Assembly (NCBI GenBank): GCA_013368315.1
Contig: JAACJM010000246.1
Span: 1-64,000, forward strand
Length of the DNA: 64,000 bases
From: Tetrapyrgos nigripes
Lineage: Eukaryota > Basidiomycota > Agaricomycetes > Agaricales > Campanellaceae
Direction of reading: 5' to 3'
Shown here: positions 1-9,967 of the stretch, in pieces
Layout: every line of letters starts with the position of its first letter
Position numbering within the stretch: position 1 is the stretch's first letter
Program-made: the position numbers and the translations under genes
Notes under the pieces: model-generated
Databases searched by the model: none
Seen by the model: the letters and a program-made list of their open reading frames with translations, nothing else
Told to the model about the DNA's origin: nothing

Positions 1-1832
1 TCCTTTAATTTTAAAAGGGCCTCGATAAATCTGGAAGTGTGTGTCCATGCCATTTCTCGCACTTGCTTACAACGTCGATGGTTTGGATAACTTGATTTTT
101 CCCCAAGTTTTCGACGCCGTCGACCTCGACGGCTTCTCTAAAAAAACGACGCTGACGTCACACAGCGTAACAGACTACGACAGGCATTTTCCCTATCTTG
201 TTGACTCAACTTGGCCGTGGTCGGCAGAGGAGCGGAAGAGGATTTTCGAGAAGAGGACCATTACTAGTCACAGGAGAAATCGAGCGTTTCCTCGACTGGG
301 TACGCGTTTGTGTTTTACTTATACTCGTATGAGAGTTCTTGCTTGACAGAAACGCCACTGATTGGTTCGAAGTAGGAGAGATCGGAGGCCGCCATTCTTC
401 AAGAAGATATCAGGTTCAGGCTTGAGCCCAAACCTAACATGCCGGTAAACATTACACGACATGGAATTCATGATGGAGAAGTTTGGGGTTATAAGCACGA
501 GATGAAAAGCAGGAGACGAGTTGGGGAGACAGAGGGGAGGATAATCAGGGCTGTAACAAGCAAGGAGGAGGATTCTATTACTACGGCCATGGTCCAAGTG
601 CTGAATAACCGGGTTCCGGGAAGCATCCTGATGTAGAGGAGGAGAGTGTAAGTATTACCCGGACTAGGACTAATTCTGATACACCGGGGTTCTGGAAGGC
701 ATGTCGATGACTACCTAAGTACATCATCAGGTCCCGGGGCCGGCCACTTCCAATATGGACGAACTCGCAGCTCGAGGACTGCTGTAGATCCATACGGTTA
801 TGACGACCGCTCTATACATGATCGAGAGCTATGTAGATTATTCTATAGATGACTAGTGGGAGTAGAGAGAGTAGTAGTAGTCAAGGTATGAAGAATGAAG
901 AATGGTCGTATAATATTGGGGACAGTCCGTTGCCACCGATTACTTCCCAGCTCGTAGAATAGCAGTACTCGTTAAGGCCTGAAAACCGCACTACCGACTG
1001 TTCCTATGTATTGCTGAGCGACGAGGAGGACCAGCCAATGAGATATGATACTGGGGACAGTCTGTTGCCACCGATTACTTCCCAGCTCGTAGAGTAGCAG
1101 TATTCATCAAGGCCTTAAGACCGGACTACCAACTGACTCTGTGTATTGCTGAGCGACGAGGACTGCCCACCAGCCAATGAAGAGACGCGTAACTGCGTGA
1201 CCGTCACACACGCGGAAGAAGATATCAAGCTCGTCGTCGACGGCGCAGAGAGCACAAACGATGGTGAAAACGTCTGGAAATCAGCAAGGGTGCTGAAGCG
1301 CCTGCTAGCTGTCTATGTACCAAGTTTGGTGGCCCTAGGGCGACAGGAACAAGGTGGATTGCAGTTTTGTCGAATGGATGATGATGGAAGGAAGGTGAGG
1401 AAAGCGATGCTAACTTTTAGTTTTGTTTGAAGGGAAAAATCAAAGGTGATTACTCACAAATAAAACGTTTGTCCATCGTTCAACAGCGTTCTAGAGAGTC
1501 TGAGAAGACTACTACACGATATTATCGGTTCCATTCGGGCCATAACACTTCGTCGACTCATTCGTAACCGCATCCATCGACATATTTTTGTACAGCTTGG
1601 CTGATATAGCCATAAAAACTGCCGTACTGAAGAGATTGAGGTCACTTGGGCACTGGGCAGTTGAAGAACTTTGAACTTTTCATCGTGCTTGGCATATCAT
1701 TCTCGGGGATGATTCAGATTCAGACTCGTCGATGACTCGATGCCAGAAGCTACTCCTACTCCTATATCACCAGATGATAGTCAATCATCAATCCCGAATC
1801 CCGAATCACCCATCTCCAATCATCACTAGCAC
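1..1832. other. no assigned gene; unrecognised open stretches
   Basis: No known domain was recognised. A plus-strand open stretch at about 41-346 and intron-like GT/AG sites near 301-350 may be the 3' part of a gene lying mostly outside the window. Short open stretches at 440-850 and 1146-1430 have no family signature. The left edge carries the dispersed AAAAGGGCCTCG motif (about 14-25). An imperfect direct repeat at 915-1185 is listed separately. Confidence 0.4.
915..1185. repeat. imperfect tandem direct repeat, two copies of about 130 bp
   Basis: Two adjacent copies start at about 915 and 1048. Both contain the same blocks in the same order: GGGGACAGT, then CCACCGATTACTTCCCAGCT, then TATTGCTGAGCGACGAGGA and CCAGCCAATGA. 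The copies differ by scattered substitutions and small indels. In one frame the second copy is open for about 45 codons while the first is interrupted, so neither is clearly coding. Confidence 0.8.
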
Positions 1833-2881
1833 TCACACCGTAAACCCATACTTCCTCCTCGCCCTCTCTTCTACCCACCCCGGCCAAACCCAATAAATCC
1901 AATGTGCGAGCCTCATATACCCAGGTATGAATATAGGTCGGGAGTGTTGTGTGTCGATAGCGTGGATGGATGTATCAGCTACTTGTTCGGGTGTAAGACC
2001 TTCTTGGGCTCCCCCATGAGCATCATCCACAGTCAAAGGTCCCGGTGTCGACCCATCCTCATCCCTCTCCCCAGGCCAAACATCCACTGCCCCTTCCCTA
2101 AACTTCCCTCTCACCGTACTAGGTAAGACATAGCTCCAATTTATATCAGGTCGTTCAATCGACAGTGCTTGATACAGAACCAAGGACGCGGATTTGGTCG
2201 AGCCGTATAAAGAACGAGTAGGTGCTGGGATAACAGAGGCGAGGGAGGAGATGAGGTGGATGGAGGGGCAGGGGGAGGTGTGGGAGAGGAGGGGTATCTG
2301 GGTAAGGGGGTAAGCGTAGTCGAGGAAAAAATACAACGAATTAGACGCACAAAAGTCGTAGCAGCTACCAAAGGCCCGATATAATTCCCTCTAAGAGCTG
2401 CCTCTGCAGCAGTGACAACACGATGTACTCCAGGAGTGATATCGAGTAGAGGTTTGACGGAGGAGACTCCTGCTGCTACGATTAAAGAGTCCAAGCCTTT
2501 CCATCCTGGTGTATGCTCAATAATCCCCCTCAACCTCTCCATAGCGTCCACGTCGGCAACATCTCCAGTAAACCCTATTATTTTGTTATCCACGTCACCC
2601 CCAACAAGCTTCCTACACTCCCCAACAACCTCATCGACCTTCTCCTTCCTCCTCCCTACCACACAAACGAACGCTCCTCGCTTCGCGTACTTGTTAGCTA
2701 TAACCCTCCCAATACCTGAAGAGGATCCAAGGATGACGACGCGTTCTGAGGAAGGTATGATGAGCTTTTGTCTAGGTTGCTTGGAAGTGGGATAGAGGAA
2801 TTTTGGAAAGATATATCGGTGGTGGATGTAGAGCAATGGAGGGAGGAGGACAAGTAGCCAAGTAGAGTAAGGACGCGTCAT
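1833..2881 (-). CDS. membrane-anchored short-chain dehydrogenase/reductase (SDR)
   Basis: Two exons: 2351-2881 and 1833-2297, separated by a 53-nt GT-AG intron (2298-2350); about 331 residues. An N-terminal hydrophobic helix (about residues 6-22) is followed by the Rossmann nucleotide-binding motif GSSSGIG and a basic VVGRR stretch, which suggests NADP(H) use. The catalytic Ser lies in LISSLAS and the Tyr/Lys pair in YGSTKSA, so the active site is complete. The layout resembles the ER-anchored 11-beta-hydroxysteroid dehydrogenase/ketosphinganine-reductase-like SDRs; the substrate cannot be read from sequence. The start at 2881 was chosen because it puts the anchor at the N-terminus; an upstream in-frame ATG at 2914 is possible. 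A C-terminal hydrophobic patch (LAHWIYWVW) may also touch the membrane. No close neighbour suggests a pathway. Confidence 0.85.
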
Positions 2882-4239
2882 AGTGGTTGAAGTTATAGTG
2901 GACACGTGGCACACGTGGCTTGCATTTCGTTAGAGGTTAGGCGCAAAGGCGTCGTCCTAGATTACGAGGCCTTTTTAAGGGACTCGTTCTTACACACGTC
3001 GTTTCTGTGTGTATCTATGGTCATTAGATCTACCTCCTGATTGGCTGGCATTTCCCGCCATCGCCAATCACTAAATTTGGGCCTCGTTCTCGTGCAACGC
3101 GCAGCCAAATCGAAGTTTCTGAACAGGATTTGAACCCTTTGAAGTTGGGTTGTAAATATGTTGTCCGCCGATCCTTAATTTTACTTCTGTTTTAAATCTC
3201 GATGAGGATGAGGAGCCAGATGACGAAGCAGATTGATAGAAGGTGGAAAGGATTAGGAAGTTGGTTGGATTATTCATTTCCAGTAGTATAGTTTAACTTG
3301 AACGTCGTCCGGTATGCTAATGTGGACGGTCTACCGAGTTCTTGTGCCTGGAGCTCGCCCCCACGGCGACTACCGAATACCCGCTGTTCCTTGTTGGGAC
3401 CACGGAGAGTACCCGCACTTGTGCGGAACCCTTTTCCGGAGCGGTGTAATCTACAATCTACAATCCTTCGAAATGCTTACTGATAGCTACTATTCCTACT
3501 ATTCTTTGTATTTCGATTTCTCCTGTCCTTCGACACTCCTCTTAGTCCCACCCTCAGAATCCAAACTTCTCCAGCTCAATCCTTGTCTCCTTAGACGTAT
3601 GAATTCCCTCGGGCTATAGCAGATTGATCAGGACTTTCCTCCTGTAGGGTGGAATCACAGTGGGTCTTTTTGAGCTGTGCCAGAGAATGACAGTGGTCGG
3701 ATAGATCGTTTCCATGTGGCATAGAATGGCAGTCAAGTATCCTCCTGCAGTGTCTTGGTATCTAGCGTTGAATAGGCTAGGAATATTGATAACCTAAAGT
3801 GCGTACAGTTTCGAATTCCTTCATTGAGATCTTGTTTAAGTAGTAAAGTATTTTTTTACCCAAGGAATGCAATACAAAGCTCCTGATTCGATGAGCAGAA
3901 TGAGAATCGACTCGGCTTGGCTCTTCCTTTTAATGTTTCCTAGGTATTTTTTAAGAGTGTATCGATAATTCCTGTAAAAACCTAAAATCAGCTATTCTCA
4001 TCAGTACCATTTCAACATCACACAACGCACCAAGCCTTGTAGGCGATCAAGAGGGTAGCTGTAATATTCGTGCAGAGTAAGGATGCTGGAAGAAGGACCC
4101 TGATTGCGCTTGATGTCTCCTGTTTTGTACGCATGCATCAATACACCTTCTTGGCGAAAAATGAGATATTACTCTTACGAAGTTTACGACAAGAACGCTT
4201 CGAATCGCCAATCCTCCATCACATAAGCTGCATACTAGA
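2882..4239. other. intergenic, degraded repeat sequence
   Basis: Holds two copies of the dispersed GGGCCTCRT motif: about 2957-2990 (reverse orientation, part of a near-palindrome ACGAGGCC...GGGACTCGT) and about 3078-3105 (forward). Short open stretches near 3071-3619 show no family signature. No promoter or RNA gene was recognised. Confidence 0.5.
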
Positions 4240-5408
4240 TCATGAAACGCGCATTAGGACGAGTATTATCTTGGGAAATTCCTCAGGGCAAAGAGTTAAA
4301 ATCCATACGCACCGGAGGATTGCAAGATACATATGCAGAGGATACACCTTGGAACAAATTCCCTCTGAAACATGATCCATGCCCTCCATACCACAATCAA
4401 ATCTCCTAAAAGATACTAGGCAGAATTCAGCGCTGTAGGACAAACCGGGTGCCGAAAATGTTAAGTGCTTACGCTTGCTCTTGAAAGTAAAATTAGCATG
4501 ATGTCCCATCTCATCATACCTGGCGTCTCGTTGTATGCGATAGCTAGTGTCATCAGGTCCATTATGTGAAAACTGATCCGTCCTACAACATCAACTGTCG
4601 ACGTAATGAACATGATCGTAATCGCAACAAACAGAAAAGCCCTCATTGCCGAATTTCTGAGACCTCGTTGACTTGACAAATTTATTTCTTCTGAAAGGGA
4701 TTGCACAAAGTTCAGATCGACTTTGACTTACTATAGCAGAATGGTGGTAGATACAGCAAGCACAAGGTCAAAGCCTGGAGTATTCGTAAGCGACGAAAGT
4801 TGTGTGCGCACTGGAAAAGATAATCACCCAATAAGATCCCAATGATTATAACCTCCAGTTGAGCTTCCCAAATGACAAGAGCATCAGCCTTTGTAAGGAA
4901 TGAGCTACCTGTATGTAGTCGCATTGGAGCTGATGAGGTCTGCGAGTTGATGGAGACGCTGAGGGATACAATATTCCTTTTGATAATACGAGTGACTGCT
5001 TAAAAGCGGTTGAAGCGTCCACAAATATACCCATCATTGCCAGGTGGTGGGCAGTGTATGATTAAATCACGTTGATTATCATGATGGAAATGAAATGAAA
5101 AATAACTTGTTCCACGATCATCAAGCGGTTAATCTATCCATAGGGAGGGTGTGTACTGGTAGTAGGATAGAGCAGCTCAATTTGGCAAATTCATCCCTGA
5201 CGGATTCAATTCGGACGAAGCTCCAAACGTAATGCAGAATTGAGTCCACTGAAGTCTTACCGTTATAACCAAATAATTGATACATGACGCACAGGAAAGT
5301 TGAGGTTAGGACACTCGGAGGTCTGAATACAAGTACAGCTTTTGCCTGGACATCATAAAGTTTCTGCAAGTGGCTGGGCGTGGGGGGACTGCCTCGCTCT
5401 TGTAACAC
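4240..5408 (-). other. possible remnant of a multi-pass membrane protein gene
   Basis: Several short minus-strand open stretches (5121-5408, 4846-5037, 4712-4924, 4461-4706, 4240-4509) each carry a hydrophobic segment that could span a membrane, for example ALVIWEAQLEVIIIGILLG and MRAFLFVAITIMFITSTVDV. Possible GT-AG junctions lie between some of them. This looks like the short-exon, many-helix membrane protein families of agaricomycetes, but I could not build a consistent gene model or identify a family. It may be a decayed gene. Confidence 0.2.
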
Positions 5409-5610
5409 TATCTTTGATATTGTGACTGCGCAATGCCACCCCGCCGAAGGGCCACTTGGCTTATATTTATCTATCTATCTGGTAAGCGAGTTCGTCTTTA
5501 TCTGCTACAAGTGCTACCAACGGCGCCTAAGATTGTACCTGGTTTGCAAGAACTCCCAGTCTGATATATCGACGAAGACCTGGATGATAGCGTTTAAGTT
5601 ATGGATGAAG

Positions 5611-5645
5611 AGTTACGAGGCCCTTTTAAGGGACTCGTTCTTATA
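5611..5645. repeat. second copy of the near-palindromic ACGAGGCC/GGGACTCGT repeat
   Basis: TTACGAGGCCCTTTTAAGGG followed by ACTCGTTCTTA closely matches 2957-2990 in direct orientation. The core reads as two short inverted arms meeting head to head. Similarity fades over the next 50-60 bp, so this is an old copy. Confidence 0.6.
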
Positions 5646-5711
5646 ACCGTTCCAGCGTGTGGCTATACTCAATAGCTATTCAGTTGGCAAATTCTATACT
5701 GTGTCGATATT

Positions 5712-5832
5712 AGTGATGTGCGGGCCAGGGCCGGGTTTTATAGGGCTCAGGCCTTGTAAAATCCTAGGCCTAAGCCCAAGTCTGAGCAGGGACAGGGCTC
5801 AGGCTTGGGCTTAGGCCAGGGCTTTTTACAGA
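5712..5832. repeat. degenerate GGGCY/AGGCY-rich simple repeat
   Basis: A GC-rich island in AT-richer surroundings, built from variants of GGGCTCAGGC, GGGCCAGGG and CTTGGGCTTAGGCC. It is non-coding in all frames. Such degenerate tracts are seen next to transposon relics in basidiomycetes; no element ends were found here. Confidence 0.5.
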
Positions 5833-6139
5833 ATTTTTTTGTCCATTACTGAGTGATTTACAAACATGCAGACATGCCAAAATTGGCCATTAATGTTTAG
5901 ACTGTTTCTAAGCTCTAGGGCAATATTTCAATGCCAGAAGCGGGGCGGAACCAAGGTGGAACTCAAGTGTCAGATATAAGTGCAGTACTGTGAAGCAATT
6001 ACAGGTATACTTGCTTGAGATGGTTAATTTATTTAGAATAAGTATCCTGTTCGTGATCGTGAATAGTAGGAACTATAGGAAAGGAAAGGGTAAAGCATAC
6101 CATTTAAAACTAAAACTGATGTTGTGTATGTTCACGAAT

Positions 6140-6526
6140 CCGAATACGATTAGAGTAAACCGTAGGAATCGCCTCGTATGGTGCTACGAAATCAGGATAC
6201 GGATTCACTGGCACGCCACTAGTACTCATACTCCGAGCCGTGTCCCATTCAAAGATGGAGACGTTGGCATTGACCTTGTCTTTAGCGTGTGGAAGTCGGT
6301 GTAGGTGTCGTAGAGGTAATGGTCCGGGTAATTTTAGTGGTACTGGTAGTGGATTTCTCGTTAGTTAATATCCCGCGGCCGAGTGGTCAACAGCAACGAA
6401 ACAAAACGGGACGAGAACCTACCGTAGAGGCCGCAAGCACTGAGCATAAATGGCACGAAGACGAGTAGGAGCGCTAATGCTGAGAGTACGGGAATTGTGA
6501 TGAAGGGGAAAGATTTGTTTCGATGC
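6140..6526 (-). pseudogene. possible degraded small secreted protein gene
   Basis: Reading minus from about 6526, an ATG opens a signal-peptide-like sequence: charged start MHRNK, then a long hydrophobic core including LSALALLLVFVPFML. It is followed by a GTAGGT donor-like site. About 60 nt further, a Thr-rich reading (TTSTTKITRT) and then a 50-codon open stretch appear, but I cannot join them in one frame. The Thr-rich character recalls the secreted protein encoded at 8499, so this could be a broken relative. Evidence is weak. Confidence 0.2.
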
Positions 6527-6529
6527 ATT

Positions 6530-8498
6530 TGGATAAGCGAATTAGAAAGGATTCGGATGATAGTCTGCTATTAGGAAAAGTTGAGAATGGAAAGAGTGGT
6601 AAGACGAATTGAAGAGGACTCACTAGTGCTTTATATATGTATACTTCGGCTTCAATTGAATCACAACTGAAAGCTGCAACTTGAAGGCAAGCGTAAGTAC
6701 CAAGTAAGAACTGCCGGTCTCCAGAATAATGTGCGTCGCCTCTACTAGCAGAAGTGCACCCTAAATCGACCCGAATCCCTATCATACCGATAGACTATTT
6801 AGACTTTGTTGTAGATCTACTTGTGAATACACCCGTTTACGCTGCGCCTTTCCAACACGGCTTTTAGCGAAGTTCTGACTCAACGACACGTCATCAAAGC
6901 TCGACCCTTGTCTCGTCTTCACCTCCAAGCTCTGCCTCTGCTTCCTTCCTTCCACTTTGCACTATTCGCTCTCCTCCAAATATGTTCAGCTCCTGGGACT
7001 CTCGCGCCCGCCCCCAAATCTCATCAACTGCTCTACTGCGTCTGGCGCTCAAATCACCTTGTCCTCTCAAGTTTATACCTGTCTCTTCAGCTCAACGCTG
7101 TTTAGTCTGGTATATGGGTTCTTCATTGCTGTAAAAACGAACACTCTTGCCAGTGCCCCTCCGACCCTCTTGCGTAGTTCTTTCAGCTTTTACATATGAA
7201 TTACCTCTCTTATTGCTCGCCATACCGTACAAAATCTCATGTCTAATGGTAGTTCAATAAAGGTTCGGCCCTTTGGCCCTTGCTGCTAGTGGCTATACCC
7301 CACCTTCATGACTCTCTGGAGTCCGCCTTGGGCACGTCTCAGTCACATCCTTCTTTATTCCTGGTTGCCAGGGTTGCTATGCGTTATCCCTCCAGAGAAA
7401 CCCACGGAAATCCCAGGAGACTTCCATGGAAGATACGTGTACGGGTGTACCGTGTCGGTGTCGGTTACGAGGCCGAATGAAATGAGGCTGAGTTTATTAC
7501 ACTCGACTTCTGCTTGTGGCTATGCTTAAACGGTCCCGTCTATCCGTCCGATAAACGGGTTGGACCGAATTTATCCGTGTGGCTGTGTTCATACCTTTCC
7601 TGTCTAGTATTCCCCACTTCTCCCGACGTCCTCCCTCATCTCCACATCGCAAGATACACGACAACACCTTGAAACATGCAATACTGGCACATATGTCTTT
7701 CATATATTTCTGTAGTCACCTTACTCGTCACGCGTTGTCGTCTGCTTCCCTATTTTTACAAATGTGTGGTCATTGATGGTCTTACGTCGTCTTCAAATGC
7801 AAGCTGAATATGCTTGGATGCTTAGAGATGGCCTCATTCCCGCCACGCGCAGCGTTGGCCCACACCCCTTTCATCAATGGTTTAGCCATTTAGTGGCGGA
7901 GGGCTTGACGTGTAGAGCCTCGGACGAGTTCTCGGAAGCGTTCTGTTTTTGGTGAGTAGTCCTAGCTACCTCGTTTACTTAACATTACTAGTCGGCTTAC
8001 AGGAAATTTGCAGGATATCTACAGGGATGAACGAAGTGATACCCACGGAAGACGGAACCCGTGCAATGCACTGCCTTTTTTCCTCATTTTTTATGGAGCA
8101 TTCGGAGCACTGGTTTAGAGGTAAAGGCTCCATTCGATCTGAGTCGTGAGGTCATAGGTACGTCGTTGAGCTATTTTCCCCAATCATTCTCTTTTCCCAT
8201 TTCTCATTCCTTTTCCAGATTTCCAGACACAGCACAAGCACAACTTTCAATAACATGAGGGCTTGGCATGAGCAACCAGAAATCAAACTAGCATTCGGCA
8301 CTACGTATTCTCCTAATGCTAATGCTTACTGCACCACACTGCCTGCTTCCAGTGGATACAAGAACCTTCGGCAATTTGGCATAACGATACGGTAGAGCCT
8401 GGTGCTTTCCTCAACTCCAACCTTCTACTACTACTTCGCGTATCGGCTGGTCCGATATCGTATCGTATTCCAAGATCAGATCCTAATTTATAACCATA
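6530..8498. other. intergenic region without a recognised gene
   Basis: Many short open stretches on both strands, none with a family signature or a consistent exon series. The dispersed GGCCTC...CACGCGCAGCG...GGCCCACA motif occurs at about 7830-7868. The right end is the upstream region of the secreted protein gene at 8499; no clear promoter element was identified. Confidence 0.4.
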
Positions 8499-9605
8499 AT
8501 GCGTCCAGCGTCACTCACATCCTTTCCCTTCCTACGTATACTCACGGCTTTGACTTTGGCCTTGGTCTTGGTTCAAGCTGCGCCTGTTTCTGAACACGAA
8601 CACGAACATGGAGACGCCCTTGCTCTTCATGCAAGAACTGGAACGGCTACGGCTACGTTAACCACAGTCCCAACGAAGACGACAACGACGAGAACCCCTA
8701 CAACCCAAATTACAACTCCAATCGCAGATCTCGAAGGACTAGGAATAAAGGACCCCCATCAGCTGCTTTCTCGTGGATTTTTCGGCGGTAAAAAGACGAC
8801 GACGTCTCCGACTAGGACTACGACTACGAAAAAGGGCATTTGGCATTCGGTTACTGGGGTTTTCCGCGGTTCGCGTACCAGTACCGCTTCGCGCACCACC
8901 GCCACCGCCACTATGACGCCCACGCAGATTGGTGGACCAATTACCCCTACGACTACGAAGACGGGGATTTGGCATTCGGTTACTGGGGCTTTACGGGGTC
9001 ATAGGTCGACTAGGACTACGAGTGGGACTGGGACTGGGACTATGACTGAGATTACTACGCCAACTGGGGGACCGAATATGGGTGGGGATATGGGTAGTGA
9101 GACTGGAGGGAGCACGGGTATGGGTCGAGAAGGAGAAATGGGCATGGACAGTAGCGGTGGTGGTGGGGATACGGGAGATGAAATGGGAAGTAGTAGTAGT
9201 GGTAGTGGTAGTGAAATGGGCAACGAAATGGGCGGACATACGGGAAGCGGAAGCGTCGGAGATGGGGATGAGTCTGATATGGGTATGGATATGGAAGGAG
9301 ATTCTGAGTCTTCCCCACATCATTCCTCATCCTCATCCTCATCGTCTATGGATTCGGACGTCTCGGATTCAGACGCGCCTATCGGTCACTCTTCTTCGTC
9401 CTCGTCTGGTCATTCTGGTCCTCCTTCCAGTGGTAATGGCAAGGGAAAGGGAGGCCTTTCTGAAGACGGTGCCGAAGATGGAGATGATGCTGAAGGTGAT
9501 GGATTTGGTACCGGTGCCTCGTCCTCCTCCTCTGACTCGGATATGGAAGATGACGACGACTCCCTACCAGGTACAGTTCCTGGAGCATTCCCGGAGGACG
9601 ACTAA
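8499..9605 (+). CDS. secreted low-complexity Thr/Ser/Gly/Asp-rich protein
   Basis: Single open frame of 368 residues with no recognised domain. Residues 1-28 form a signal peptide (hydrophobic LRILTALTLALVLVQAA, probable cleavage before PVSEHEHEH). Next is a His/Glu patch, a Thr-rich region that would be heavily O-glycosylated, and two copies of a short module GIWHSVTG[VA][FL]RG, each preceded by a Thr/Lys linker (about nt 8833-8878 and 8962-9003). Then comes a Gly/Met/Ser-rich tract and an acidic Asp/Ser tail (SDSDMEDDDDSLPG). It probably works in the cell wall or extracellular space; no function can be assigned. High Thr content makes the antisense frames open too, but only this frame has a signal peptide. 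Confidence 0.65.
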   Translation: MRPASLTSFPFLRILTALTLALVLVQAAPVSEHEHEHGDALALHARTGTATATLTTVPTKTTTTRTPTTQITTPIADLEGLGIKDPHQLLSRGFFGGKKTTTSPTRTTTTKKGIWHSVTGVFRGSRTSTASRTTATATMTPTQIGGPITPTTTKTGIWHSVTGALRGHRSTRTTSGTGTGTMTEITTPTGGPNMGGDMGSETGGSTGMGREGEMGMDSSGGGGDTGDEMGSSSSGSGSEMGNEMGGHTGSGSVGDGDESDMGMDMEGDSESSPHHSSSSSSSSMDSDVSDSDAPIGHSSSSSSGHSGPPSSGNGKGKGGLSEDGAEDGDDAEGDGFGTGASSSSSDSDMEDDDDSLPGTVPGAFPEDD

Positions 9606-9967
9606 TTCCAAGGGTGGTTCGGATGGTAATATGAGTACGAATGGGTTCTAATAGTAGCTCGACGAGTTTTAGGACTAGAAAGATTTGTTGCTGTTATACC
9701 TTACCTGGTGGTATTTAAAGCGAAAACAAAGACGACGTTTAGGTCAAGTTCTGCAGCGGCGCACAGGCATCTTTCCAGCATGCCGTCGCGCGATTGAACC
9801 CTCCTGTTCAGTATGTCCATATTGTAGCTAGTATACATGGACAAAGCGCAGTACAAGAAAAGTACAAGCATTGAAAGCATATTCAAAGCAACACAACATA
9901 ACTACCAAAAAGCATAGCGAAAGAGAGGGAAGAAGAGAAAAAGAGAAAAAGAGGACAAGCACATTAA
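9606..9967. other. intergenic between convergent genes
   Basis: About 360 bp between the 3' ends of the secreted protein gene and the F-box gene. It should hold both 3' UTRs. No other feature was seen. Confidence 0.5.

Noticed and set aside
3120..3140. Reverse T-arm-like GGGTTCAAATCC
   Set aside because: The upstream sequence on that strand does not fold into a cloverleaf.
2957..5645. LTR retrotransposon bounded by the two direct ACGAGGCC repeats
   Set aside because: Similarity is limited to about 35 bp plus weak flanks, and no gag, protease or reverse transcriptase frame lies between.
9055..9651. Long alternative frames, both strands, across the secreted low-complexity gene
   Set aside because: Shadows of a repetitive coding sequence; only the 8499 frame has a signal peptide and a coherent composition.
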